A stretch of DNA of 64,000 nucleotides from JAEYZM01 sp943372195 (GTDB taxonomy: Bacteria; Bacteroidota; Bacteroidia; Sphingobacteriales; Sphingobacteriaceae), in the NCBI GenBank assembly GCA_943372195.1, contig CALRXS010000002.1, positions 62,001 through 126,000 of the forward strand. The letters run 5' to 3'. Shown here piece after piece: positions 41,056 through 49,022 of the stretch (positions are counted from its first letter, which is position 1; the number at the start of each line of letters is the position of its first letter). A model generated the notes under the pieces. The model was not told the DNA's origin. It saw only the letters and a list, made by a program, of their open reading frames with translations, and searched no databases. The position numbers and the translations under genes are program-made.

Positions 41056-42003
41056 TTATTCCATTAGTCCTCTACCAATTTTACTAATTTCGCCTTTTTC
41101 TTTTAATTCTATCAATATTTTATCTAAAATACCATTAATAAATCCCTTACTCTTTGGCGTACTGAATTCTTTAGAAATATCTATGTACTCGTTCATACTT
41201 ACCTTCGTTGGTATTGATTTAAAATGAATTAATTCAGCGATTGCCATCTTCATCAAAATTACATCTACCAAGGCAATTCTATCTACTTCCCAATTCTGCG
41301 TTTTATCAGCAATCATCTGTCCGTAGTCATCTGCATACAAAATTGTCTTATTGAACAATTCCGTCACAAACTCCTCATCATCGTCCCAATTTGCTGTAAT
41401 AGGTAATATATCAACCTTATCAGCTGCATCTTCTTTAAATGCTCTTAATGTTTTAAGAACCATACCATCGACCGATTGTTTATCAACTGGCCAATTAATG
41501 TATTTCTCTTCGAAATATTGTTCTAGCAAGGCGTCAACAAACAATATCGTTTTGAAAATATTCGTAATGCAATCTCTTTCTTGAGCGATAGATTTTTCAG
41601 TAAGGGCAGCGTAGCTTCTGTACGAATCATCCGACTTAATTTTATTATAAATCTCTCTAAGTAATACAGACTCATCGCTCCAAGAAACCTTGTATTTTTT
41701 TACTAGGTTTAAATAAGATTGATCTTTCTTTAATGTTTTAATGAATAAATTTTCTGAGAGTACTGCTTTGGCATTTAAATCATCATCTGTAGGTAAGTGT
41801 TTAGATGATCTATCGGTAACATCCATTTCTTCGAACTCACTTAATTCTACTAACAATGCAAGCGATTGTATGTAGGCATGATGCACAGAAATTACAGAAT
41901 CAAGTAATACTTTTTCAAAAGACTTACGGTCTTTTAATTCTGCTTGTTGATAAGCGTATACAGTTTGAAACGCTTTGATTCTAAGGTGACGACGATTTAG
42001 CAT
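41056..42003 (-). CDS. nusB: Transcription antitermination factor NusB (long form)
   Basis: 315 residues, about twice the E. coli protein but normal for Bacteroidota, which carry an N-terminal extension. 'NRRHLRIKAFQTVYAY' at the start matches the boxA-binding segment; the C-terminal half ending 'RIALVDVILMKMAIAELIHF' and 'PTKVSMNEYIDISKEFSTPKS' is the helical NusB core. It binds boxA RNA with NusE in rRNA antitermination. First gene of the operon. A GC-rich hairpin at 42017-42036 separates it from leucine dehydrogenase. Confidence 0.94.
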   Translation of the reverse strand: MLNRRHLRIKAFQTVYAYQQAELKDRKSFEKVLLDSVISVHHAYIQSLALLVELSEFEEMDVTDRSSKHLPTDDDLNAKAVLSENLFIKTLKKDQSYLNLVKKYKVSWSDESVLLREIYNKIKSDDSYRSYAALTEKSIAQERDCITNIFKTILFVDALLEQYFEEKYINWPVDKQSVDGMVLKTLRAFKEDAADKVDILPITANWDDDEEFVTELFNKTILYADDYGQMIADKTQNWEVDRIALVDVILMKMAIAELIHFKSIPTKVSMNEYIDISKEFSTPKSKGFINGILDKILIELKEKGEISKIGRGLME

Positions 42004-42016
42004 AAAGAACGAATAA

Positions 42017-42036
42017 GGGGTTGAATTAACAACCCC
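42017..42036 (-). terminator. Hairpin between leucine dehydrogenase and nusB
   Basis: GGGGTTG / CAACCCC stem (7 bp) with a 6-nt loop, followed on the minus strand by TTATTCGTTCTTT. The tail is only moderately T-rich, so termination may be partial and nusB could be fed by readthrough. Confidence 0.5.
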
Positions 42037-42053
42037 AAGTATTTTAAATATTA

Positions 42054-43139
42054 TTAATAACCAGCTTTAATTCTTCTGATATCTTCTATACGTTTCTCAG
42101 CAATTCTATTTGCTGCTTCGTATGTAGGAATGTTTTCTTCACGAGATTTTTTTAAGATCTCTAAAGTTACTTCGTAAATGTGTTCTGTTTTTTCCATTGC
42201 ACGTTTACCGCTATAACCCATTAACTCTGAATAAACATTAATTAATCCACCGGCATTGATCAAGAAATCTGGAGCATATAAAATTCCTTTTTCCATCACC
42301 ATTCTACCATGAACTTTTTCATCTGCTAATTGATTGTTTGCAGCACCAGCGATGATTGCACATTTCAATTTTGCTAATGTATCTGTATTCACCGTTGCAC
42401 CTAATGCACATGGCGCGTATACATCAATGTCTAAATCATATAAAGAATTATTGGCAACAACTTCTGCACCGTACTTCTTTGATATTTCTGCTAAGCGCTC
42501 TTCGTTGATATCAGAGATATAAACTTTTGCGTTCTCAGATCTTAAATGCTTTACTAAATTTTCACCTACGTGGCCTACACCTTGCACCGCAACAACTTTA
42601 CCTGATAGACTATCGTTACCCCATAAGCTTTGTGCACATGCCTTCATACCCATATAAACTCCGTATGCTGTTACTGGTGATGGATCTCCTAATCCGCCTA
42701 AAGACTCAGGTATACCAGCAACGTGATTAGTTTCCATTTTGATGTATTCCATGTCTTTCGGACTTGTACCTACATCTTCAGCAGTGATGTATTCACCGTT
42801 CAGATTTTCGATGCATTTACCATAACGGCGCATCATCGCTTCTGACTTGTCTTTCTTTGAATCTCCAATAATAACCGCTTTACCACCACCTAAATTTAAT
42901 CCGGTGATCGCCGCCTTATATGTCATTCCACGCGATAAACGAAGTACATCGTTCAAAGCTTCCCCTTCTGTTTTGTAGTTCCACATACGGGTACCGCCAA
43001 GTGCCGGACCTAATGTAGTATCATGAATCGCTACAATTGCTTTTAAACCCGTAGCTTTGTCATAACAGTAAACCACTTTTTGGTGGTCATTCTCTGCCAT
43101 TTGATTAAAGACTGAGAAATCTCCTAAAATATCTGACAT
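42054..43139 (-). CDS. Leucine dehydrogenase (Glu/Leu/Phe/Val dehydrogenase family)
   Basis: 361 residues from the ATG at 43139. The frame opens at 43181, but the -7 promoter element covers that codon. Catalytic Lys lies in 'GGGKAVIIGD', with 'AIHDTTLGPALGGTRMW' upstream and NAD-binding 'VAVQGVGHVGENLVKHL' plus 'CALGATVN'. It deaminates branched-chain amino acids to 2-oxo acids with NAD+. Length and motifs fit leucine rather than glutamate dehydrogenase. Own promoter at 43179-43208; hairpin follows. Confidence 0.92.
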   Translation of the reverse strand: MSDILGDFSVFNQMAENDHQKVVYCYDKATGLKAIVAIHDTTLGPALGGTRMWNYKTEGEALNDVLRLSRGMTYKAAITGLNLGGGKAVIIGDSKKDKSEAMMRRYGKCIENLNGEYITAEDVGTSPKDMEYIKMETNHVAGIPESLGGLGDPSPVTAYGVYMGMKACAQSLWGNDSLSGKVVAVQGVGHVGENLVKHLRSENAKVYISDINEERLAEISKKYGAEVVANNSLYDLDIDVYAPCALGATVNTDTLAKLKCAIIAGAANNQLADEKVHGRMVMEKGILYAPDFLINAGGLINVYSELMGYSGKRAMEKTEHIYEVTLEILKKSREENIPTYEAANRIAEKRIEDIRRIKAGY

Positions 43140-43178
43140 TCGATTTATATTTTTGTTAAATAATTGAATTAAGGCTAG

Positions 43179-43208
43179 CAAAAGTAGGTATTTTTTTGGA
43201 TTGACAAA
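43179..43208 (-). promoter_or_regulatory. Promoter of leucine dehydrogenase
   Basis: Minus strand: TTTG (43208-43205), 18-nt spacer, TACTTTTG (43186-43179). A near-perfect Bacteroidota promoter. It overlaps codon 1 of the longer reading frame and so decides the start at 43139. Confidence 0.7.
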
Positions 43209-43230
43209 TTAAATAGGATTAAAAACAAGC

Positions 43231-45021
43231 ATGAAGGAACTGAAATCTATTAATAAATACCTCTGGAGATACAAATACAGGCTACTTTTAGGTGTATTGT
43301 TTATCACCCTTTCGAATTGGTTTGGGGTGTTTCCGGCACAAGTAATTCGTTTAGCATTCGACCTAGTAAAAGAACAAGTGACTATCTATCAATCGCTTGA
43401 AGGTTTTTCTCGTCAATCGAGCTATTATCAGGTATTTATTTCTATTGTTTTATTCTTCGGATGTATAGTGTTTTTGGTCGCCGTCATCAAAGGAATATTT
43501 ATGTTCTTCATGCGCCAAACTATTATCGTTATGTCGAGATTAGTGGAGTACGATATGAAGAATGAAATTTATGAACATTATCAAATTCTTAATCTCTCCT
43601 TCTACAGAAAAAATAATACAGGCGATTTAATGAATCGTGTAAGTGAAGACGTCAGCCGTGTAAGAATGTATATAGGTCCGGCGATCATGTACACCCTCAA
43701 CTTAATAGTATTATTTATTTTAGTAATCAGCACCATGATTAGTGTCAATGCAAAGCTGACATTTTATGCTGTATTACCTTTACCATTATTGTTTTTAGCA
43801 ATTTATTTTGTTCAAAATTTAATCAATCAAAAATCAGAAGATATACAAGCTCAGCTATCAACATTGAGTAATACCATACAAGAAAGTTTTTCAGGTATTA
43901 GAGTGATCAAATCATTTGTGCGTGAAGCAGAAATTCAAAAAGGTTTTCATAAAGATGCCGAGACCTATAGAGATAAGTCAATGGCCTTGGTAAATGTACA
44001 AGCTGTGTTCTTCCCTACGGTATTAGCATTGGTGGGTATAAGTACGATATTAACGGTGTATATCGGCGGACAAGAAGTAATTAATGGATCGATAACAGCG
44101 GGTAATATTGCAGAGTTTATTGTGTATGTGAATATGTTGACTTGGCCCGTAGCATCCGTAGGCTGGGTAACTTCATTAGTTCAGAGAGCTGCGGCATCAC
44201 AAAAACGAATCAATGAATTTTTAGAAACAGAGCCTGAAATAAGAAATGAAACTGTTGCCATTTCGAAAGAATTAAACGGAAAAATAACCTTCAAAAATGT
44301 AAGCTTCACCTACCCCGATACTGGCATCAAAGCCATTAAAAATATGAGCTTTGAAGTGATGCCCAATGAAACATTGGCGATCATTGGTAAAACCGGATCA
44401 GGTAAATCAACATTGGCGAATTTATTATTCAGAATGTACGATGTAGATGAAGGAGCAATCAGTTTAGATGATCAAAACATCAAGTCTTTAAATTTATATA
44501 ATTTCAGAAAGCAGATTGCCTTGGTACCACAAGAGGTATTCTTGTTTTCAGATAGCATTAAAAACAATATCGCATTTGGCAAAGACGAGAAAGATTTCGA
44601 AGAGGTTGTAAAGGTGGCCAAGCAAGCAGCGATATATGATAATATTATGCAGTTCAATGAAGGCTTTGAAACAAGAGTTGGTGAGAGAGGGATAACATTA
44701 TCGGGCGGACAAAAACAAAGAGTTTCAATTGCTAGAGCGATCATAATGAATCCGAAGATCATGGTATTCGACGATGCTTTATCGGCAGTAGATACCAAGA
44801 CCGAAGAGCTCATCTTAAAATCATTGAATGAGATCATGAAAAACAGAACGAGTATAATCATCTCACACAGAGTATCTACTATACGAAACGCTAATAAAAT
44901 ATTGTTCTTAGATGCAGGAGAGATTGTTGAAAGTGGTAATCATGAAGAGCTTATGAAATTGACCGGTGCTTATGCAGAATTGTATCAAAAACAACTCTTA
45001 GAAGAAGAAAAGGTTGTATAA
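43231..45021 (+). CDS. MsbA-like ABC exporter (permease-ATPase fusion)
   Basis: 596 residues. Six membrane helices in the first 320 residues, then an ATPase: Walker A 'AIIGKTGSGKSTLANLLF', Q loop 'VPQEVFLF', signature 'ITLSGGQKQRVSIARAI', Walker B 'IMVFDDALSAVD', and switch 'IIISHRVSTI'. A homodimeric exporter of the lipid/multidrug class; MsbA-type lipid flipping is a guess. It has the coupling-helix line 'NTGDLMNRVSEDVSRVR' typical of the group. Gene stands alone on the plus strand. Confidence 0.93.
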   Translation: MKELKSINKYLWRYKYRLLLGVLFITLSNWFGVFPAQVIRLAFDLVKEQVTIYQSLEGFSRQSSYYQVFISIVLFFGCIVFLVAVIKGIFMFFMRQTIIVMSRLVEYDMKNEIYEHYQILNLSFYRKNNTGDLMNRVSEDVSRVRMYIGPAIMYTLNLIVLFILVISTMISVNAKLTFYAVLPLPLLFLAIYFVQNLINQKSEDIQAQLSTLSNTIQESFSGIRVIKSFVREAEIQKGFHKDAETYRDKSMALVNVQAVFFPTVLALVGISTILTVYIGGQEVINGSITAGNIAEFIVYVNMLTWPVASVGWVTSLVQRAAASQKRINEFLETEPEIRNETVAISKELNGKITFKNVSFTYPDTGIKAIKNMSFEVMPNETLAIIGKTGSGKSTLANLLFRMYDVDEGAISLDDQNIKSLNLYNFRKQIALVPQEVFLFSDSIKNNIAFGKDEKDFEEVVKVAKQAAIYDNIMQFNEGFETRVGERGITLSGGQKQRVSIARAIIMNPKIMVFDDALSAVDTKTEELILKSLNEIMKNRTSIIISHRVSTIRNANKILFLDAGEIVESGNHEELMKLTGAYAELYQKQLLEEEKVV

Positions 45022-45109
45022 GCGCTTAAAATGTAGAATTGTGAATAAAACAACGTTTGGAAGTTTGGAATTAAATACTTTTATTTACTGCATAAATATA
45101 TAATAAAAC

Positions 45110-45430
45110 ATGGGAGAATTTGATAATAAAGACAGAGAAGAGGTGTATTCAAAAAAAGTAAGAGCTGGAAAGCGTACTTATTTTTTTGATGTGAAGTCAA
45201 CCAGAAGTAACGATTACTACATCACAATCACCGAGAGTAAGAAAAGAATGGAAGATGGCGTGTTCGTAAAGCATAAGATTTTCCTATATAAAGAAGATTT
45301 CGAAAAGTTTGTAGAAGGCTTAAAAGACACAGTTGATTATATCAAAGCAAATCAAGAAGTAGTAGAGAGAAGATACGAAGAGTTTAATGGATCTACTGGT
45401 TCGGGTGTTGATATTGATTTTGAGATTTAG
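45110..45430 (+). CDS. PUR-alpha family nucleic acid-binding protein (DUF3276)
   Basis: 106 residues. 'REEVYSKKVRAGKRTYFFDVK' then 'NDYYITITESKKR' and 'HKIFLYKEDFEKFVEGLKD' form the beta-beta-beta-beta-alpha PUR repeat. The family binds single-stranded DNA or RNA in Bacteroidota and spirochaetes; the targets are unknown. The C-terminus is acidic. A TAG stop codon (45428-45430) is followed at once by the period-8 repeat E. Confidence 0.93.
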   Translation: MGEFDNKDREEVYSKKVRAGKRTYFFDVKSTRSNDYYITITESKKRMEDGVFVKHKIFLYKEDFEKFVEGLKDTVDYIKANQEVVERRYEEFNGSTGSGVDIDFEI

Positions 45431-45570
45431 TTATTGAGAAATAGGTTATTAAGAAATTAGGTTATTGAGAAATTAGGGAATTAGGTTATTTAGGTATTCT
45501 TTATACCATCATACCTAAATAACTCAATTTCTTAATAACCTAATAACTTAATTCAATAATAACTCAATTT
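45428..45570. repeat. Period-8 intergenic inverted repeat (element E)
   Basis: Left part 45428-45495 consists of 8-base units such as AGGTTATT, GAGAAATT, AGGGAATT, repeated with small changes; right part 45510-45570 is its imperfect reverse complement, with the closest match TTATTTAGGTAT / ATACCTAAATAA nearest the loop. The element starts at the stop codon of the PUR-alpha gene. It differs from the other elements in having period 8 rather than 7. The rest of this 323-base gap (45571-45690) holds a small hairpin (GGAGGA / TCTTCC near 45629-45645) and nothing else I can name. Confidence 0.8.
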
Positions 45571-45693
45571 ATTTGCTTCCTTTTCTTACAAGCATACCCC
45601 TACGTTATTCGTTTTTCCTTAATATACGGGAGGATGAAATCTTCCTTACAGGTGCAAGAAATAAAATTAAGTATTAATATTTATACCCTATTT

Positions 45694-45724
45694 CTAGCTA
45701 CTAGTTACTAGCTACTAGCAACTA
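45694..45724. repeat. Single-arm heptamer repeat in a promoter region (element F)
   Basis: CTAGCTA, CTAGTTA, CTAGCTA, CTAGCAA, then CTA, in steps of exactly 7; on the minus strand this reads GTAGCTA-type heptamers like element B at 47.7 kb. No second arm. It ends 6 bases before the speB -7 element, thus occupying the -33 region of that promoter. Confidence 0.85.
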
Positions 45725-45730
45725 TTTTCC

Positions 45731-45738
45731 TATCTTTG
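45731..45738 (+). promoter_or_regulatory. -7 promoter element of speB-like gene
   Basis: TATCTTTG, a perfect TAnnTTTG match, 15 nt before the ATG at 45754. The -33 position falls within heptamer element F and shows no TTTG. Confidence 0.55.
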
Positions 45739-45753
45739 CACAAATTTTATCAC

Positions 45754-46647
45754 ATGAAAGTATTAGGCCCTGAGCAAAATTTTTTAGGATTAGAAGAAGA
45801 GGCATTGTATTCTTTTGAGAATGCAAAGTATTTAATTCAGTCTGTACCATACGAACATACATCTTCATACTTAGAAGGTTCTTTTAGAGGTCCGGCTGCC
45901 ATCATCGACGCTTCAAAATACGTTGAGTTTTACGATGAAGAATTAGATAAAGAAACCATTCGTACTGCAGGTATTGCCACATTAGAGGCGATAGACTTTC
46001 ATGGTAAGGTAGATGCGAAAGCAGTTGCACTTATTGAAGAAGAAACTACGAAATTAATAGAGACTGGTAAGTTTGTCGTTTCATTTGGTGCAGAGCATAC
46101 TGTGACTTACGGATTCGTACAGGCTCATGCTAAAAAATATTCGAACTTAAGTGTATTGCAAATAGATGCTCACTCTGATTTAAGAGAGAGCTATCATAAT
46201 AACCCCTATTCACATGCTTCAGTAATGGCAAGAGTGAAAGACATGGGCTTAACTCTTTGTCAAGCGGGTATTCGTGCTCAATGCATCGAAGAAGCTAACG
46301 AGATTAAAAACAATCCGAAGATTCATACAGCATACGCACACCAAATTCGCAACAATCCGAATTGGGTAAAAGAGTTAACTGCTAATCTTACTGAAAACGT
46401 TTACATCACGATTGATGCCGACGGATTCGATCCGAGTATTATGCCAGCAGTTGGTACTGCAGAGCCGAACGGATTGTTCTGGAATGAGACATTAGATTTA
46501 TTGAGAGAAACGTGTAGGACTAAAAATGTAGTCGGATTCGATATCGTTGAATGTGCACCTATGGAAGGAAGTATTCTTTCAGAATATACTTTAGCGAAAT
46601 TAGCTTACAGAATTATTGGGTACATAGAACATTTCAAAAAGAACTAA
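45754..46647 (+). CDS. speB: Agmatinase/arginase family ureohydrolase (SpeB-like)
   Basis: 297 residues from the ATG at 45754; the frame opens at 45736 inside the promoter. Manganese site: His in 'FGAEHTVTYG', 'IDAHSDLRESY' (DAHxD) and 'IDADGFDPSIMPAVGT' (DxDxxDP). Ends with 'FDIVECAPMEGS'. Agmatinase (agmatine to putrescine and urea) is the best guess from the sequence line; arginase, formimidoylglutamase or a guanidine hydrolase cannot be excluded. Its stop overlaps the start of the AI-2E transporter by 1 bp. Confidence 0.87.
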   Translation: MKVLGPEQNFLGLEEEALYSFENAKYLIQSVPYEHTSSYLEGSFRGPAAIIDASKYVEFYDEELDKETIRTAGIATLEAIDFHGKVDAKAVALIEEETTKLIETGKFVVSFGAEHTVTYGFVQAHAKKYSNLSVLQIDAHSDLRESYHNNPYSHASVMARVKDMGLTLCQAGIRAQCIEEANEIKNNPKIHTAYAHQIRNNPNWVKELTANLTENVYITIDADGFDPSIMPAVGTAEPNGLFWNETLDLLRETCRTKNVVGFDIVECAPMEGSILSEYTLAKLAYRIIGYIEHFKKN

Positions 46648-47756
46648 TGGTACTTAAGAAATATCAGAACATCTGGATTGCCATGGGGATTGCTTTAGCA
46701 GCATTCTTGTTCTGGTATTTTAGAATTATACTCTTGTATTTATTTTTTGCGATGTGTTTAACCTTCGTGTTAACACCATTAGTGAATTATTTTAGCAGAG
46801 GTAAAGTTTTTAAAATAAGAGTACCTAGAATACTCTCTACCATACTTGCTTTCATTATTTTAATTGGAGTAATAGCTATTTTCAGCATGACCCTCTTCCC
46901 TCTTATCACTACTGAGGCAGAGCATCTGAAAAACATAGATCCGAATAAATTGACCAATGTATTCGATAATCAAATTTATTACATCGAACACTTATTAATT
47001 CAGAATGGTATTAGTGATAAGCAACCAGGTTATTTAAAACCGATGATTATACAAGAGATCACCGGGCTTTTAAATAAACAAAATGCGGAGAGTGTACTAA
47101 CGAATGTATTCAGCGGAATTGCGAGTTTAGTGATTGCTATATTTTCGATTTTCTTCATCAGCTTTTTCTCATTGAAAGATGAAAATTTATTGAAGAAGTC
47201 AATTGCTAGTATCATCCCAGGGAAATATTATGTAGACTATATTTCGGTGTTTAATAATATTGAGAAATTATTGTCGAGGTATTTCATCGGACTATTAATA
47301 CAAGCGAGTGTGATCTCATTTATAGTATCTGTATCCCTTTATTTTGTTGGGGTTCAGAACTTTTTATTGATAGGTGTATTGGTGGGTATCATTAATGTGA
47401 TTCCGTACTTAGGACAAGTAATTGCGGTCTTTGTTGCGTTATTTTTAGGAGTAGCATCGAACGTTGACATTATTAATTCATCAGAATTATTAGTGTTTTT
47501 ATTAAGCATATCTGGCATTGTGATTATCACACAAACACTAGATAGCTTTATATTTCAACCATTGATATTTTCAAAGAGTGTGAGAGCACATCCATTAGAA
47601 ATTTTCTTAATGGTATTCGTTGGTGGCACCATCGGCGGAGCATTCGGAATGTTTTTAGCGATACCGGTTTATACGATCGTTAAAGTTACATATAAGGGGT
47701 TTTATGGGGTGTACTTGAAGAAATTGAAAGAGAGTACAGAAGTAGCTAGTAGCTAG
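46647..47756 (+). CDS. AI-2E family (PerM-like) membrane protein
   Basis: 369 residues from the ATG at 46647, which overlaps the speB stop (TAATG). About eight hydrophobic segments; 'SFFSLKDENLLKKSIASIIP', 'RYFIGLLIQASVISFIV' and 'LIGVLVGIINVIPYLGQVI' are the conserved PerM blocks, and 'GGTIGGAFGMFLAIPVYTI' the last. Family members export various solutes, including Na+ in some. The final eight codons (STEVASS and stop) are encoded by repeat element B, so the C-terminal tail is repeat-derived. Confidence 0.88.
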   Translation: MVLKKYQNIWIAMGIALAAFLFWYFRIILLYLFFAMCLTFVLTPLVNYFSRGKVFKIRVPRILSTILAFIILIGVIAIFSMTLFPLITTEAEHLKNIDPNKLTNVFDNQIYYIEHLLIQNGISDKQPGYLKPMIIQEITGLLNKQNAESVLTNVFSGIASLVIAIFSIFFISFFSLKDENLLKKSIASIIPGKYYVDYISVFNNIEKLLSRYFIGLLIQASVISFIVSVSLYFVGVQNFLLIGVLVGIINVIPYLGQVIAVFVALFLGVASNVDIINSSELLVFLLSISGIVIITQTLDSFIFQPLIFSKSVRAHPLEIFLMVFVGGTIGGAFGMFLAIPVYTIVKVTYKGFYGVYLKKLKESTEVASS

Positions 47757-47807
47757 TAGCTAGACTAGTAACCAGTCTAGTGACTAGCTACTAGCTACTT
47801 TTGTACT
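47733..47807. repeat. Heptamer inverted repeat overlapping a gene end (element B)
   Basis: Arms 47733-47766 and 47774-47807 (34 bp, 3 mismatches) with a 7-base loop. Inside the left arm GTA recurs at 47742, 47749 and 47756 as GTAGCTA units. The left arm covers the last 24 bases of the AI-2E transporter gene, including its TAG stop. The next gene, ychF, starts at 47844 on the same strand. Confidence 0.9.
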
Positions 47808-47843
47808 CCCAATAAAATTATAGATTATTTTAAAAATTAAAGT

Positions 47844-48941
47844 ATGGCATTACAGTGTGGTATCGTCGGATTACCGAATGTTGGAAAATCAACATTATTT
47901 AATTGTTTATCGAATGCAAAAGCACAAGCGGCGAATTTTCCGTTTTGTACTATTGAGCCGAATGTGGGTGTAATTACAGTACCAGATCATCGTTTAACAA
48001 AACTTTCAGAATTAGTAAATCCTCAGCGTATAGTGCCGAACACTATAGAGATTGTTGACATCGCCGGCTTAGTGAAAGGTGCGAGTAAAGGCGAGGGATT
48101 AGGAAATCAATTCTTAGGAAACATCAGAACAACGAATGCAATCATACATGTATTAAGATGTTTCGACGACCCTAACGTTGTTCACGTAGACGGTTCAGTT
48201 GACCCGATTAGAGACAAAGAAATTATCGATACAGAATTACAATTGAAAGATTTAGATTCTGTTGAAAAGAAAATAACAAAGGTTGAGAAATCAGCAAAGA
48301 CAGGTGATAAAGATGCGAAGAAAGCATTCGAAATATTATCGCTTGTGAAAGAGGCATTATTATCGGGCCAATCGGCTCGTACTGTCGCTATTGAAGAGAA
48401 AGATTTAGAGCATATCAACGATTTACAATTGTTGACTTTAAAGCCAGTATTATATGTATGCAATGTTGACGAGAAGTCAGTAAACACAGGCAATGCATAC
48501 GTTGATAAGGTGAAAGAAGCTGTGAAAAATGAGAATGCAGAAGTATTAATTATCTCTGCAGCTATCGAAGCTGAAATTGCTTCATTAGAAAGTTATGAAG
48601 AGCGCCAAATGTTCTTAGACGATTTAGGCTTAGCAGAATCGGGCGTAAATAAATTAATCAGAGCTGCTTATTCATTATTGAATTTAGCAACATACTTCAC
48701 GGCAGGTGTGCAAGAAGTACGTGCCTGGACAATCACTCGTGGCATGACAGCTCCACAAGCAGCTGGAGTAATTCATACAGATTTCGAAAAAGGCTTCATT
48801 AGAGCTGAAGTAATAAAATATAATGACTTCATCGAACTCGGTTCAGAAAACGCATGTAAAGAAGCAGGCAAGTTAGGTGTTGAAGGGAAGTCTTACATTG
48901 TAGAAGATGGGGATGTGATGCATTTTAGGTTTAATGTTTAA
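47844..48941 (+). CDS. ychF: Redox-regulated ATPase YchF (Obg family)
   Basis: 365 residues. G1 'GIVGLPNVGKSTLFNCLS' (6-23), G3 'DIAGLVKGASKGEGLGNQFL', N-x-x-E in place of NKxD ('VCNVDEKS' region), a coiled insert near 130-190 and a C-terminal TGS domain with 'FFTAG'-like 'LATYFTAGVQEVRAWTI'. Binds ATP rather than GTP and associates with ribosomes. Near-universal, and of normal length. Confidence 0.97.
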   Translation: MALQCGIVGLPNVGKSTLFNCLSNAKAQAANFPFCTIEPNVGVITVPDHRLTKLSELVNPQRIVPNTIEIVDIAGLVKGASKGEGLGNQFLGNIRTTNAIIHVLRCFDDPNVVHVDGSVDPIRDKEIIDTELQLKDLDSVEKKITKVEKSAKTGDKDAKKAFEILSLVKEALLSGQSARTVAIEEKDLEHINDLQLLTLKPVLYVCNVDEKSVNTGNAYVDKVKEAVKNENAEVLIISAAIEAEIASLESYEERQMFLDDLGLAESGVNKLIRAAYSLLNLATYFTAGVQEVRAWTITRGMTAPQAAGVIHTDFEKGFIRAEVIKYNDFIELGSENACKEAGKLGVEGKSYIVEDGDVMHFRFNV

Positions 48942-48951
48942 AAAATGTGAA

Positions 48952-49014
48952 ATGTAGGATGTAGAATGTAGAATGAAAAAAATCATCTTACATTCTACAT
49001 CCTACATTCTACAT
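48952..49014. repeat. Heptamer inverted repeat between convergent genes (element C)
   Basis: Left arm 48952-48975 reads in heptamers GTAGGAT, GTAGAAT, GTAGAAT, preceded by GTGAAAT; the right arm 48991-49014 is its reverse complement with two mismatches, because the variant heptamer is in a different unit. 15-base loop. It fills the gap between ychF (ends 48941) and the DUF5103 gene (ends 49023). Confidence 0.9.
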
Positions 49015-49022
49015 CTTTTCAA

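Noticed and set aside
45022..45060. Possible ninth heptamer element (ATGTAGAATTGTGAAT)
   Set aside because: Only two weak units resembling element C; too short to separate from chance.
45620..45660. Small hairpin (GGAGGA / TCTTCC) upstream of the agmatinase-like gene, considered as a guanidine or other riboswitch
   Set aside because: It lies upstream of the speB promoter at 45731, so it would not be in that message, and no riboswitch core motif is visible.
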